A stretch of DNA of 64,000 nt from Paraburkholderia sp. DHOC27 (GTDB lineage Bacteria; Pseudomonadota; Gammaproteobacteria; Burkholderiales; Burkholderiaceae): contig NZ_QVQV01000004.1 in NCBI RefSeq assembly GCF_003429005.1, positions 62,518 to 126,517 on the forward strand. Reading direction: 5' to 3'. The notes under the pieces are model-generated. The model was not told the origin of the DNA and ran no database searches. It was given only the letters and a program-made list of their open reading frames with translations. Position numbers and translations under genes: made by a program. Numbering within the stretch: position 1 is the stretch's first letter; each line of letters starts with the position of its first letter. Below are positions 47,193 through 57,246 of the stretch, one piece after another.

Positions 47193-48047
47193 TCAGCGCA
47201 TCGCGCCCTTGCGCCCTTCCGCGTTGGTCGCCTGTGCAATGGCATCGAGATTCTGCGGGTACGGGAAATTCAGACCCAGCAGTTGCCGCATGGTCGGACT
47301 CGCCTTGCGCACGAACGCCTCGCCCACCATCGCGCGCAAATCCTCCATTGGCTTCACGAACTTCGGCAGATACTGGATCAGCACGGCGCTGCGATCCTGC
47401 GCGCTGTGGTTCGGCATGGCGCAATGCCACGTGGCGCCAAAGAACAGAATCGCGTCGCCGGGATCGGCTTCCATGCGCTCGCAGCGCTCGTAGAAACGGT
47501 CGGCCTCGGCGGGATAGCGCAGTTCATGCTGCGTGTGCGGAATGAAAGCCGTCGCGCCCGTCTGCGGCGTAAACGGGTCCAACGGAATCGTCACCTGCGC
47601 GTTGAGCGGAAAGCTGCTGTTGATGCCGAGCGGAAAGGTATCCGGCGCATGAAAGTCCCAATACGGGTAGTCGATATGCGGCTCCTGCCCCGGACCATCG
47701 GGCAGGATGCGGTTCGCCGCAATCGAGCCCATGATGAAGTCTTCGCCGAGAAAACGCTGCATGGCCGCGACGATAGCGGGCTGCTCGGCCATCTGCGCGA
47801 ACACCTCGCCCTTCGCCAATAGATTCCAGACCCGGCGTTGCAGATGCAGACGCTGGTCCTGTGCGGCCTCCCCCTGAAAATGCGTGACTGTTTGCGCGCG
47901 GTCTTCGGAATGCGCCATCACGATACGGCGCGCCTCGGCGACTTGCTCGGGGCTGAACAGGCCCCGAATGCGGATGGCGCCCGGTCCGCGCAGCAGGGCT
48001 TCGACGGCAATCTCCGGGGTGAAGGCCTCGGGGGTAACGCTTTGCAT
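47193..48047 (-). CDS. Phytanoyl-CoA dioxygenase-family protein
   Basis: A 284-residue Fe(II)/2-oxoglutarate oxygenase. Iron ligands are H124 and D126 (PHIDYPY) and probably H208 (TWHCAMPNHS); R219 would bind 2-oxoglutarate. The start at 48047 follows GGAG; an ATG 12 bases upstream has no such site. Substrates of this family range from acyl-CoAs to secondary metabolites, so the specific role is unknown. It is divergent from an SDR gene with a similar start. Confidence 0.85.
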   Translation of the reverse strand: MQSVTPEAFTPEIAVEALLRGPGAIRIRGLFSPEQVAEARRIVMAHSEDRAQTVTHFQGEAAQDQRLHLQRRVWNLLAKGEVFAQMAEQPAIVAAMQRFLGEDFIMGSIAANRILPDGPGQEPHIDYPYWDFHAPDTFPLGINSSFPLNAQVTIPLDPFTPQTGATAFIPHTQHELRYPAEADRFYERCERMEADPGDAILFFGATWHCAMPNHSAQDRSAVLIQYLPKFVKPMEDLRAMVGEAFVRKASPTMRQLLGLNFPYPQNLDAIAQATNAEGRKGAMR

Positions 48048-48492
48048 GACTGTCTCCATGAGGTCGACGGTTCGTGGACCGCCTTGTTGCCAAGGATAGG
48101 ACCGCCAGCACCCGGATGCAAGATTTATTGCAATTAAAAATGGATTGGAATAATCTTTCCAACAGCGGAACGGCGCAACGCGCGTGGCCCGCGTGCTTCT
48201 TGATGGAAGTCCATCAGTGTTCTATGTGAAGAATGCGGCGCGATCCTTTAGCATCGTGGCGGTCGAGGCGTGTGGGTGTGGTGGGGTTATCGGGCTCGTG
48301 GCTCGTGGCTCGTGGCTTGTGGCTTGTGGCTTGAGGCTCTTACCCGTCGCTCGTCCTGCGCCGCAGATCGCAAGCGAGTCATCTCATTCCTCTGTCATCC
48401 TAAGCAATTTCAAGGCAACGCGTTACCACGAAGAAAGATGCTTTACGCCGCGCTGACGGCTCACGCAATGCAGACACTCAATGGAGACAATC
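48048..48492. other. Divergent region between PhyH-type and SDR genes
   Basis: About 445 bases. It holds a heptamer tandem repeat (48293-48341) and the leaders of both genes. A short frame at 48184-48456 has no ribosome site or family match and is not called. Confidence 0.5.
48293..48341. repeat. Heptamer tandem repeat, seven units
   Basis: Three GGCTCGT, two GGCTTGT, one GGCTTGA and one GGCTCTT follow each other without gaps. It lies about 150 bases before the SDR start codon. Confidence 0.85.
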
Positions 48493-49302
48493 ATGCAGCC
48501 ATTCGAATCAAAGGTCGCCGTCATCACCGGCGGCTCGCAGGGACTGGGAGCGGCGATTGCCACCCTGTTTGCCGAGCGTGGCGCGCGCGGCATCGTGATC
48601 TGTGGACGTTCGCGCGAGAAGGGTGAAGCGAAGGCGTGTGAACTCAGCGAAGCGAGCGGCGCCGACGTGCGTTTCGTGCAGACCGATCTGGAAGACGTCG
48701 ACGCCTGCCGCAAGCTGATTGCCTGCACGGATTGCCGCTTCGGGCGCGTCGACGTGCTGGTGAATGCCGCCGCCATGACCGACCGCGGCACGATCCTCGA
48801 CACCGACCCGGCCCTCTTCGACCGCATGTTCGCCACCAACGTGCGCGCGCCCTTCTTCCTGATGCAGGACGCGATTAAGGTGATGCGCCGCGAAGGCATA
48901 GCGGGGAGCATCGTCAACGTCTGCTCGATGTCGGCTATGGCCGGTCAGCCGTTTATCGCCGCTTATTGCGCGTCGAAGGGTGCGCTCGCGACGCTCACGC
49001 AAAACACGGCCTACGCGTTATTGCGCAACCGGATTCGCGTGAATGGGTTGAATCTGGGCTGGATGGCATCGGACGGCGAGGACCGCATCCAGCGTGAATA
49101 CCACGGCGCCGCGGCCAACTGGCTGGAACAGGCAGGTGCCGCGCAGCCGTTCGGCCGCCTGATCGATCCCAAAGAAGCGGCGCGCGCGGTGGCGTTTCTG
49201 GCGAGTGACGAATCGGGCATGATGACCGGTTCGATGGTCAACTTCGATCAATCGGTATGGGGCGCATTCGACGACGCGCCGCATCCGGCCCATCCGCTTT
49301 GA
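48493..49302 (+). CDS. Short-chain dehydrogenase/reductase
   Basis: A 269-residue SDR with the nucleotide motif TGGSQGLG (12-19), NAAA (91-94), the catalytic Ser near 145-147 and Y158-x3-K162. The start at 48493 follows GGAG; an upstream ATG 12 bases earlier is unlikely. The cofactor is probably NAD(P). A bidirectional terminator follows. The substrate is unknown. Confidence 0.88.
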   Translation: MQPFESKVAVITGGSQGLGAAIATLFAERGARGIVICGRSREKGEAKACELSEASGADVRFVQTDLEDVDACRKLIACTDCRFGRVDVLVNAAAMTDRGTILDTDPALFDRMFATNVRAPFFLMQDAIKVMRREGIAGSIVNVCSMSAMAGQPFIAAYCASKGALATLTQNTAYALLRNRIRVNGLNLGWMASDGEDRIQREYHGAAANWLEQAGAAQPFGRLIDPKEAARAVAFLASDESGMMTGSMVNFDQSVWGAFDDAPHPAHPL

Positions 49303-49330
49303 AATTCACGCGCGCCCGCTCCTGAAAGCA

Positions 49331-49368
49331 AAGCGGGTTGGCGCTCACGTAGCCGCCAACCCGCTTTC
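49331..49368. terminator. Bidirectional terminator
   Basis: A perfect 14-bp stem (49331-49344 with 49355-49368) has A-rich and T-rich ends and lies between the convergent SDR and hydrolase genes. Confidence 0.85.
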
Positions 49369-49383
49369 AACTTACGCGTTGCG

Positions 49384-50205
49384 TCAGGACTGCAGGAACT
49401 CGAGCAGATCGGCGCATACCTTCGCCGACTCGGTCGTGCACATGCCGTGCGAGGCGCCCGGGTAGACCTTGAGCGTCGCGTTCTTCACGATCTGTGCGGA
49501 CTTGCGGCCGGAGTTCTCGAGCGGCACGATCTGGTCGTCGTCGCCTTGCAGGATCAAGGTGGGCACGTCGATCTTCTCGAGATCGGCGGTGTAGTCCACT
49601 TCCGAGAACTGCTTCACGCATTCGTAGAGACCGAGGATGGAGCCCATCATCCCTTCGCGCCAGAACTCATCGATCACGCCCTGCTCGACCTTCGCGTTGG
49701 GACGGTTGTAGCCATAGAACGGCATGGCCAGGTCCTTGAAGAACTGCGAGCGGTCGTTGGCCGTGCTGTTGCGGATGCCGTCGAACACTTCCATCGGCAC
49801 GCCTCCGGGATTTCCCTCGGTCTTTAGCATCAACGGCGGCACGGCGCTGATCAGCACCATCTTCGAGACGCGTTTCGTACCGTGACGTCCGACATAGTGG
49901 GAGATTTCGCCGCCGCCCGTGGAGTGCCCCACCAGCATCGCATCTTTCAGGTCGAGTGATTCGATCAGCGCGGCGAGGTCGTCGGCATATGTGTCCATTT
50001 CATTGCCGGTGCCGGTTTGACTGGAACGGCCGTGGCTGCGGCGGTCATGCGCGATCACCCGGTAACCCTTTTGCAGCAGAAACAGCATCTGCACGTCCCA
50101 GGCGTCCGCGCACAGCGGCCAGCCATGAGAGAACACGACCGGCTGGCCGGTGCCCCAATCCTTGTAGAAGATCTTTGCGCCGTCCTGAGTGGTCACGTAG
50201 TTCAT
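49384..50205 (-). CDS. Alpha/beta hydrolase (non-heme chloroperoxidase type)
   Basis: A 273-residue hydrolase with S95 in GHSTGG, an acid in [10 protein letters not shown] and His in PGASHGM. It resembles cofactor-free haloperoxidases/esterases. The [11 protein letters not shown] oxyanion region is typical. Its physiological substrate is unknown. Confidence 0.87.
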   Translation of the reverse strand: MNYVTTQDGAKIFYKDWGTGQPVVFSHGWPLCADAWDVQMLFLLQKGYRVIAHDRRSHGRSSQTGTGNEMDTYADDLAALIESLDLKDAMLVGHSTGGGEISHYVGRHGTKRVSKMVLISAVPPLMLKTEGNPGGVPMEVFDGIRNSTANDRSQFFKDLAMPFYGYNRPNAKVEQGVIDEFWREGMMGSILGLYECVKQFSEVDYTADLEKIDVPTLILQGDDDQIVPLENSGRKSAQIVKNATLKVYPGASHGMCTTESAKVCADLLEFLQS

Positions 50206-50511
50206 AAAACACGCTCCTGTCTGTGCGAAACGAAGGCCGGCGCAACTGCGACTGCAGCGCCGGAGGTGGGGAAAGCGGGGAGGACAAGATGAGAAGCCGC
50301 GAGCAATCGTGCGTTGCTACACGACTGAGCTTAGATGATGAAGCAAAAACTTGAAAGCTGAATAAAAGCGCGCTGCGCTCATGCTCTAACTGTTGGCGTC
50401 ACTTCATCGCTGCCACTCGCGAATCGTCACGGAGCCGCTGTATCATTGGCCTGCGCGCCATGTCGACGCCCGCGCGCGTCGCATCGTCTCGCGCAACAGC
50501 AAAGGAAGCCA
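50206..50511. other. Divergent intergenic region
   Basis: About 306 bases between the hydrolase and the substrate-binding protein gene. I find no convincing promoter, hairpin or gene. Confidence 0.4.
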
Positions 50512-51474
50512 ATGGTACAGAAGACACGCCGACGCGTGCTGGTGGCCGGTGTACTCGCAAGCGCCGGTCTGATGAATTCGAGAATCGCGAATGCCGCTTT
50601 GAATGGCAAGGCCACGATCGCCCTGGTCATGAAGTCCCCTGCCGATCCGTTCACGATGGCCATGTTGAGCGCGGCACAGAACTATCAAAAGCATTTCGCC
50701 TCGCAGTTCGACCTCGTGGTGCGCAGCAGCGACGCGCAGCCGGATACGGCGGCGCAGATCCGCATCGTCGAGGACCTGATTGCCTCGCACATCAACGCGA
50801 TCGTGCTGGTGCCCACCGATTCGAAAGCACTGGTGCCGGTGGTGGCGCGTGCCATCGACGCGGGCATCATCGTGACCACCATCGACAACCCGCTCGATGA
50901 AGCCGCGCTGCAGGCCGCGCATATCGCCGTGCCGTTCATCGGACCGGACAATCTCAAGGGCGCGCGGCTGGTGGCGAACTATCTGGCGAGCAAGCTCAAG
51001 CCGGGCGACGAAGTCGGCATCATCGAAGGGGTCGTCACCGACCGCAATGCACAACAGCGCACCGACGGCTTCCGCGAAGCGATGAACGCCGCGCACATCA
51101 AGATCGCGGCCATCGCACCGGGCGACTGGGTCTACAGCAAGGCCAAGGCAGCAGCCAGCGTGATGCTCGACCAGCATCCGCACATCCGCGGCCTGCTGTG
51201 CGCCAACGACAGCATGGCGACCGGCGCGGTGGACGCCGTGCGCATTGCGCATCGCACCGGCAATGTCTACATCACCGGCTACAACAACGACGCGTCCATC
51301 ACGTCGTTCATCGACTCCGGCCGCATCCTCGCCACGGTCGATCAGTTCGCCGCGCGTCAGGCCGTGTTCGGGGTGGATGTCGCGCTCAAGGCACTCGACG
51401 AGCACACGCGCGAACAGGACCTGTCGCCGTTCATCGAAACGCCGCTGCAACTGGTGACGGGCAAGACGCGCTAA
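50512..51474 (+). CDS. Sugar-type periplasmic substrate-binding protein
   Basis: A 320-residue protein of the ribose/LacI-like binding group, with an N-terminal signal (TRRRVLVAGVLASAG, twin Arg) and two alpha/beta lobes. The start at 50512 follows AGGAAG. No ABC ATPase or permease gene adjoins, so it must share a transporter elsewhere or serve a sensor. Its stop overlaps the convergent FUSC gene by four bases. Confidence 0.85.
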   Translation: MVQKTRRRVLVAGVLASAGLMNSRIANAALNGKATIALVMKSPADPFTMAMLSAAQNYQKHFASQFDLVVRSSDAQPDTAAQIRIVEDLIASHINAIVLVPTDSKALVPVVARAIDAGIIVTTIDNPLDEAALQAAHIAVPFIGPDNLKGARLVANYLASKLKPGDEVGIIEGVVTDRNAQQRTDGFREAMNAAHIKIAAIAPGDWVYSKAKAAASVMLDQHPHIRGLLCANDSMATGAVDAVRIAHRTGNVYITGYNNDASITSFIDSGRILATVDQFAARQAVFGVDVALKALDEHTREQDLSPFIETPLQLVTGKTR

Positions 51475-53657
51475 GAGTTGTTCTGCACCAGCAGACGCCG
51501 CAGATGCGCTACCTGATTGACTGCGTCCGCTTCGACCAGTGACAGATGCTCGCGGGCAAACACGGCTGCGGCCGGTGTGAGTGCCGTGTCGCGTAGATGC
51601 GCGTCGATCTCGCCACTCACCGCGTCGATCCAGCCGGCCAGTTCACGGTCCACCGGTTCGCGCTGCGCCGTCAGCCGTAGCCGCGTGGCGGTGCCGGCCA
51701 GCCGGCGCAGGAGTGCGAGCGCCGTGATCGCAGCGCGGTCGGCCACCGAACTGTCGAGCCGTTCCAGCCGCTGACGGTTGAACGATTCTTCCGCGTTGTT
51801 GCTGGCGAGACCCGCGGCACGCCGCTGCAGTTCGACCTCGTGCTCCGCCTCGGCGGGCTCACCAGCTTCACCGGATTCGCCGCCTACGTGGCGTAACGCG
51901 CTCACCAGATAAGCGAGGTTAGCTCGCACGGCATCCGCGAGACGCGTGCGGAAATCCACCGGCTCACGGCTCGGCCACAGTACGAACGTCGCGAGCAAGG
52001 CGATCACGCTGCCGAGCACGTTGTTGCCGAGCCGCGCCAATGCATAGATCAGCTCGCTCGCACCGGGCGTCGCGAAGTCGGCCACCAGCACGAAGGTCGG
52101 CGTGAGGAACAGCACGAACAGGCTATAGCTGACGGGACGCAGTGCCATCGTCGCGCAGATCAGCGGAAACACGATCACGGCGATTGCGACCGGCGAATGC
52201 ACCGCGAGACCGATCGCTGCCGCCAGCAAGGCGCCGACGATGCTGCCCGCCGCCCGCTCGATGCTGCGCGGCCAGGTGAGCGCGATAGACGGTTGCAGGA
52301 TCAGCAGCGTCGCCATCGTGGCCCAGTAGCCGAACGGCAAATGCAGCGCGCGCACGATCGCGAAGCCCGCTGTCACCGCAATGCCCACGCGCGCGGCGTG
52401 CCGCAAGCCGATTGACTTGCGCGTGGCATTCGCCTTCAGCGTGAGCCAGGCCTGCGCGAGGTTGTCGGCGGCGGCCCGCCACCACGCGTGCGCCTCACGT
52501 GGCGCGGGATCGAAGTCGAGCGGTCCCGTGCCGTGCAGCCGCAGCGCGAGCGGCTGACCCAGGGCGGTCTCCAGCTGGCCGGCCAGCTTGTGCAAACGAT
52601 GTTGCAGCGCCACCGGCGCCGCCGCGGGTTCGTCGTGAATCGCGCGACCAATACGCCGTGCCACCTCGGCCATCGCCGAGAGCAGCCGCGCCGCGCGCTG
52701 CGGCTCGTGCACACTGAGATGGCCGCGTTCGCAGGCGTCGGTGACGGCGATCAGATAGGCGAACAGACGCTCGGTATCCGCCAGCGCGATCAGCAGATTC
52801 TCGTAAGTGGCGCGGTGATCGGCGCGCGCGTTGGGCACCTTGGCCAGCACCGTACGTGCGGTTTCGAGCGCGCCGCGCGCCTCACCGCGAAACGTGGCCG
52901 CGTGGCTCGCCCAATGCCGGAAGTCCGCGCCTTCGTGGCGCAGAAGACGCGCGCCGTCGAACGCCATATCCGCAAGACGGCCATACACTGCGCGCACGGC
53001 CGCGCGGCTCGGCGCGAACGGATGAATGCGCCAGAGCGTCAGACTCAGCACCAGCGCGAACAGACACCCCGACAGATAGATCGCCACGAAGCGCAGACCG
53101 CTATGCGGGTCGTGCATGGGTTTGTCGACCATCACCACGCAGGCGGTGGCCGCGAGGATGCCCACTTGCGCAGCCGCTGAACCCCAGATCCGGCACAGCG
53201 CGCCGGCGGTCGCAAAGACGAGGATCGCAGCCGTCGCGGCGCACAGCCCAAGGTTAGATGAGAGACCGGACGGCAACCCTGAGGCAACGCCTGACGGCAG
53301 GCCCGCCGACCAGCCCGACACGAAGGCCGTGAGACCGCCGCATAAGCTCGACAGCAGCGCGAAACTCAGCATCGAGGCGAGGCGCATGCGGTTGGTGCCC
53401 GCGGCATCCGCGAGGCAGGTCCAGAACGCACCGATAGCCGCCCACGCGAACGCGGGGTCGTGCAGCAGATTGCCGAGCAGCAGCATGGCGGTCGACGCGC
53501 ACGCGGCCCGCAGCCCTTCTGAGAGGTTGGTCTCCGCCACCGCGAACGACACCATCCACACCGGCCGGCGGCGCGCCAGAATGGCCGTCAGCGCGTGCAG
53601 CGTGGTCAGGCGGCGGCCGGCTGCGTGTCTTACCCGGCGATGGAGAGGACCGAACAT
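51471..53657 (-). CDS. FUSC-family transporter (second copy type)
   Basis: A 728-residue inner-membrane protein of the FUSC family, with two helix groups (about residues 45-200 and 400-540) around a soluble domain. Unlike the first, it has no HlyD or outer-membrane partner, resembling the lone YccS/YhfK type. The long Gly/Ser/Leu repeats near residue 120 (SGWSAGLPSGVASGLPSG) are of low complexity. Ends tail to tail with the binding protein gene. Confidence 0.85.
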   Translation of the reverse strand: MFGPLHRRVRHAAGRRLTTLHALTAILARRRPVWMVSFAVAETNLSEGLRAACASTAMLLLGNLLHDPAFAWAAIGAFWTCLADAAGTNRMRLASMLSFALLSSLCGGLTAFVSGWSAGLPSGVASGLPSGLSSNLGLCAATAAILVFATAGALCRIWGSAAAQVGILAATACVVMVDKPMHDPHSGLRFVAIYLSGCLFALVLSLTLWRIHPFAPSRAAVRAVYGRLADMAFDGARLLRHEGADFRHWASHAATFRGEARGALETARTVLAKVPNARADHRATYENLLIALADTERLFAYLIAVTDACERGHLSVHEPQRAARLLSAMAEVARRIGRAIHDEPAAAPVALQHRLHKLAGQLETALGQPLALRLHGTGPLDFDPAPREAHAWWRAAADNLAQAWLTLKANATRKSIGLRHAARVGIAVTAGFAIVRALHLPFGYWATMATLLILQPSIALTWPRSIERAAGSIVGALLAAAIGLAVHSPVAIAVIVFPLICATMALRPVSYSLFVLFLTPTFVLVADFATPGASELIYALARLGNNVLGSVIALLATFVLWPSREPVDFRTRLADAVRANLAYLVSALRHVGGESGEAGEPAEAEHEVELQRRAAGLASNNAEESFNRQRLERLDSSVADRAAITALALLRRLAGTATRLRLTAQREPVDRELAGWIDAVSGEIDAHLRDTALTPAAAVFAREHLSLVEADAVNQVAHLRRLLVQNNS

Positions 53658-53824
53658 GGCGCCTGCGGAATCGAGTCACGGTGTTAGTCGAAAGCGGCAA
53701 TGACGGGCGTCTGAAGCAACCCGCCGCGTCATTGATCCACCATGCCGAATAATACGGGTAAACCCTGACCACAAATATGAGATCGGTGCATGCAAAGCAT
53801 GCCTTTTGGCCATCGAGCAAGTCC

Positions 53825-53854
53825 TTGCCGCTCATTGCCGCTCATTGCCGCACA
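53825..53854. repeat. Three-unit decamer repeat
   Basis: TTGCCGCTCA occurs twice and TTGCCGCACA once, in a row, between two minus-strand genes. Confidence 0.7.
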
Positions 53855-53899
53855 TTCGCTGAGGACTGCCGCCTATGAAGTCGCACGCGTCAAGGAAGG

Positions 53900-54586
53900 C
53901 TAGCCGCGCGACCACGCTGCGAGGAGCGCCGGCAATTGCGCCATGTCCCTGAACACCTGTACGGCACCCACGGCGCGCAACGCATCCGGGTCGCTGTGGC
54001 CGGCTTGACCCGGACTGTAGCCAAACACCGTGGCGCCCGCGGCCACCCCTGCGGTAGCGCCCGTCACGGTATCTTCCACGATCGCACAGCGTGCAGGGTC
54101 CACGTCGAGGGCCTCGGCGGCCGCCAGATACACGTCCGGATAAGGCTTGCTGCGCGGCGTCTCATGGCCGCTGAAAATACGGCCTTCGAAGCAATCCAGA
54201 ATGCCGATCTTCTGCAACTGCAGTTCCACCTTGACCCGATCCGCGCCGGAGGCCACCGCGATCCGTCCGTTGAGTCGCGCATGCAATTCGCGCACGGCGA
54301 ACGCCGCGCCCTCGATCGCGACCAGTTCGCGCTCCAGTGCTTCGTTGCGCTGCGCCCTGAAGTCTTCGAGCCACGTCTGCGTGATGGCCACGCCGGTATT
54401 CGCTTCGATCAGCGCGGTCTCATCCTTCACGGCTTTGCCGACGAAGACCCGCAGCGTTTCCTCGGGTGTGATCTGCCAGCCCAGTTCGCCGAGCATCCGG
54501 GCGAGTACGCGGTTGGTGATGGGTTCTGAGTCGACGAGCACGCCGTCACAGTCGAACAGCACGGCGTCGAAGGGGAAGTCTGTCAT
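53900..54586 (-). CDS. HAD-family phosphatase (beta-phosphoglucomutase-like)
   Basis: A 228-residue HAD hydrolase with D12 and D14 in FDCDGVLVDS, SGADRVKV (motif II) and a SKPYPDVYL/IVEDTVTGATAG C-terminal part. The ATG at 54586 starts right at the HAD core; a 42-residue upstream extension lacks support. Such enzymes dephosphorylate sugar phosphates; the substrate is unknown. Confidence 0.87.
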   Translation of the reverse strand: MTDFPFDAVLFDCDGVLVDSEPITNRVLARMLGELGWQITPEETLRVFVGKAVKDETALIEANTGVAITQTWLEDFRAQRNEALERELVAIEGAAFAVRELHARLNGRIAVASGADRVKVELQLQKIGILDCFEGRIFSGHETPRSKPYPDVYLAAAEALDVDPARCAIVEDTVTGATAGVAAGATVFGYSPGQAGHSDPDALRAVGAVQVFRDMAQLPALLAAWSRG

Positions 54587-54781
54587 TGTGTCAATGCGAA
54601 GTATCTGCGGGATTGCAGCGTCCAAGGATACTTCAGGTTCGGCGCCGGTGTTCACTGCGTGGGCGGCCCGCACTCCGGCTACGCAAGATGGGCGCGCATG
54701 CTCGATAGCCATTGACAGTCATACGAGGCTGGTCGCTATACTCGCCTTGCTCTCGCACAGGAACCTGAGAAGGAGTCCCCC

Positions 54782-56338
54782 ATGACGACGCTTCGCGGCA
54801 TGCTCGCGGCCCTCGCTGTCCTGTTGCTGTCTGCCTGTGTCGGCTTGCCGCCGCAGGCCAACCGGATCGAAACGCATGCGCTCGTCGACACTGGCGGCAC
54901 GCGGCTCGGCACGGCCTTCGCGCCGCAGGAACAGAAGCACCCGGAGCAGAGCGCCTTTCATCTGCTGCCCGATGGCGTCGACGCCCTGCTCGCGCGCATC
55001 GTGCTGACGGACGCCGCGGATCGCACACTCGATTTGCAGTACTACATCTGGCACGACGACCTGACCGGGCGCTATCTGGCCAATGCCGTGCTGAACGCGG
55101 CCGATCGCGGCGTCAGGGTGCGTTTGCTGCTGGACGATCTCGGCACCAACGCCGACGACCGCGTGCTGCTCGCGCTCGCCTCGCATCCCAACATCCAGAT
55201 ACGCCTGTTCAATCCGGTTGCGGACCGGACTTTCAAGAAGCTCGGCAGTGCGCTCGAATTCAAGCGCATCAACCGGCGCATGCACAACAAGGCGCTGATC
55301 GCCGACAACCAGGCGGCGATTCTCGGCGGCCGCAATATTGGCGACGAGTACTTCGGCGCCTCCAGCGACGTCGCATTCGGCGATCTGGATGTGCTGACCT
55401 TTGGGCCGGTGGTGCATCGCGTGTCCACGGCCTTCGATCAATTCTGGAATTCGGACGCCGCGTACCCGATCGAGAATCTGACGGGTCACACCGCTCCCCC
55501 GGATGCGTTGCCGGCTTATCGGGAGAAGCTGCACGCCTTCGTGCTCGCCAATCGCGACACGCCGTATGTCGCGAAGGCCAGCGAACGGCTCAACGAAACC
55601 CTCGCGCCGAAAGACACCGATTTCTCGTGGGGCAAAGCCACCCTGCTCTACGACGACCCGGCCAAGATCACGCGCTCGCCCGACGATGCGCAAGGCCACC
55701 TGCTCACGCAATTCAAGGCGCTCGCTATCCAGCCGCAGAAGGAAGTGCTGATCGTCTCGCCGTATTTCGTACCGGGCAAAGACGGCGTAGCGTGGATGCG
55801 TTCGCTGACACAGCGTGGCGTGAGTGTGACGGTGCTCACCAACTCGCTCGCCGCCACGGATGTCGCCGCTGTGCACGCGGGATATCAGCGCTATCGCAAG
55901 GATCTGCTCGACGCCGGTGTGCATCTTTATGAGCTGAAGCCCGCCGCCGACGAAGACGACGACGGGCATACGAAGAAATCCATTCTCGGTTCGTCGAAAG
56001 CCTCGCTGCATGCGAAGACCTACGTGTTCGATCGCAGCAGCATTTTCATCGGCTCGATGAACCTCGATCCGCGTTCCGTCACGCTCAACACCGAAGTCGG
56101 CGTGTATTGCGAAAGCCCGGCGGCGGCCGCGCAGGTGGTCGACGGACTCGAACCGAAACTCAACCAGATTGCGTGGCGGCTCGAAGAGCGTCAGGACGCG
56201 AACGGCAAGACCCGCATTGTCTGGATAGATACGCGGCCCGATGGCACCACCGCCGAACTCAGCGAGCCCGATGTCACGACGATGAAGCGGATCGGAATAT
56301 GGTTTCTTGGCCTGCTGCCGATCGAGTCACAGCTTTGA
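54782..56338 (+). CDS. Phospholipase-D-family lipoprotein (cardiolipin synthase-like)
   Basis: A 518-residue protein with lipobox LLLSAC (Cys19) and two HKD motifs: H168-x-K170-x4-D175 and H410-x-K412-x4-D417. It is related to cardiolipin synthases, but with a lipoprotein signal in place of N-terminal transmembrane helices, so it works at the periplasmic face. The last codons lie in the first unit of a 13-base tandem repeat that continues past the stop. Confidence 0.87.
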   Translation: MTTLRGMLAALAVLLLSACVGLPPQANRIETHALVDTGGTRLGTAFAPQEQKHPEQSAFHLLPDGVDALLARIVLTDAADRTLDLQYYIWHDDLTGRYLANAVLNAADRGVRVRLLLDDLGTNADDRVLLALASHPNIQIRLFNPVADRTFKKLGSALEFKRINRRMHNKALIADNQAAILGGRNIGDEYFGASSDVAFGDLDVLTFGPVVHRVSTAFDQFWNSDAAYPIENLTGHTAPPDALPAYREKLHAFVLANRDTPYVAKASERLNETLAPKDTDFSWGKATLLYDDPAKITRSPDDAQGHLLTQFKALAIQPQKEVLIVSPYFVPGKDGVAWMRSLTQRGVSVTVLTNSLAATDVAAVHAGYQRYRKDLLDAGVHLYELKPAADEDDDGHTKKSILGSSKASLHAKTYVFDRSSIFIGSMNLDPRSVTLNTEVGVYCESPAAAAQVVDGLEPKLNQIAWRLEERQDANGKTRIVWIDTRPDGTTAELSEPDVTTMKRIGIWFLGLLPIESQL

Positions 56339-56414
56339 GTCACAGCTTTGAGTCACAGCTTTGAGTCACAGCTTTGAGTTGCGGCTTTGAATTGCAGCCT
56401 TGAATCGCGGCGTT
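56324..56414. repeat. 13-bp tandem repeat spanning a stop codon
   Basis: Seven adjoining units: four exact GAGTCACAGCTTT and three decayed (GAGTTGCGGCTTT, GAATTGCAGCCTT, GAATCGCGGCGTT). The first unit encodes the end of the phospholipase-D-like protein. Confidence 0.9.
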
Positions 56415-56481
56415 AGCGTACGGAGTCATAGCCGCTGTCATCTCATCAGTATCGCGACAACCCAACGCTTTGGAGCGACGC

Positions 56482-57246
56482 ATGACTGAACTGACGAACC
56501 ACCCGCTGATTTTCTTTCTTGTGTCGTTCGTGCTGATGTCGGTCGCGGCATGGTTCGGCGCGTCCGTACTGCGCCGCAAGAAGCCGCTCGACAGCGAGAT
56601 GCGCGAGGACTTCAGCGTGGTGCAGTCCGCGACGTTGACGCTGCTGGCACTGGTGATCGGCTTTAGTCTCTCGATGGCGGTGGGCCGCTACGATCAGCGC
56701 AAGAACTACGAAGAAGAAGAGGCCAACGCGATCGGCACGGAGTATCTACGGGCGAATCTGCTACCCGATGCGATGGCCAGCAGCGTGCGCGCCCTGCTCG
56801 TCAAGTATCTGGAGCAACGCATCCTGTTTTATCAGGTGACCGATGCGCAGCGGCTGGCGGAAATCGACGCGGCTACCGGCAAGCTCGAAGATCAGATGTG
56901 GGTCGATCTCAAGAATGCGGCGCTTGCCCAGCCTACCCCCGTCACCGCGCTGGCGGTGGCCGGCATGAACGATGTCATCAATACGCAGGGTTACACGCAG
57001 GCGGCATGGTGGAATCGCATTCCGCTTGCGGCGTGGACACTAATGATCGTGATCGGCGCGTTTTGCAACGTGCTGGTGGGTTACGGTGCGCGTACTGCGA
57101 CGCTGTTCAAGCGCTTTCTGCTGGTGATGCCGCTGGTGGTGTCGCTCTCGGTCATGCTCATTGCGGATATCGACAGTCCGCGCAATGGCATCATTCGGGT
57201 CGTGCCGCAGAATCTGCTCAGCACTGCGCAATCGATGTCCCACTAG
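56482..57246 (+). CDS. DUF4239 (bestrophin-like) membrane protein
   Basis: A 254-residue protein with two N-terminal and two C-terminal hydrophobic helices around a soluble helical part, as in the DUF4239 family. The start at 56482 follows GGAG. A 13-base tandem repeat begins right after the stop. Function unknown. Confidence 0.7.
   Translation: MTELTNHPLIFFLVSFVLMSVAAWFGASVLRRKKPLDSEMREDFSVVQSATLTLLALVIGFSLSMAVGRYDQRKNYEEEEANAIGTEYLRANLLPDAMASSVRALLVKYLEQRILFYQVTDAQRLAEIDAATGKLEDQMWVDLKNAALAQPTPVTALAVAGMNDVINTQGYTQAAWWNRIPLAAWTLMIVIGAFCNVLVGYGARTATLFKRFLLVMPLVVSLSVMLIADIDSPRNGIIRVVPQNLLSTAQSMSH

Noticed and set aside
48184..48456. A 90-codon frame before the SDR gene
   Set aside because: It runs through the heptamer repeat, has no ribosome site and no recognised motif.
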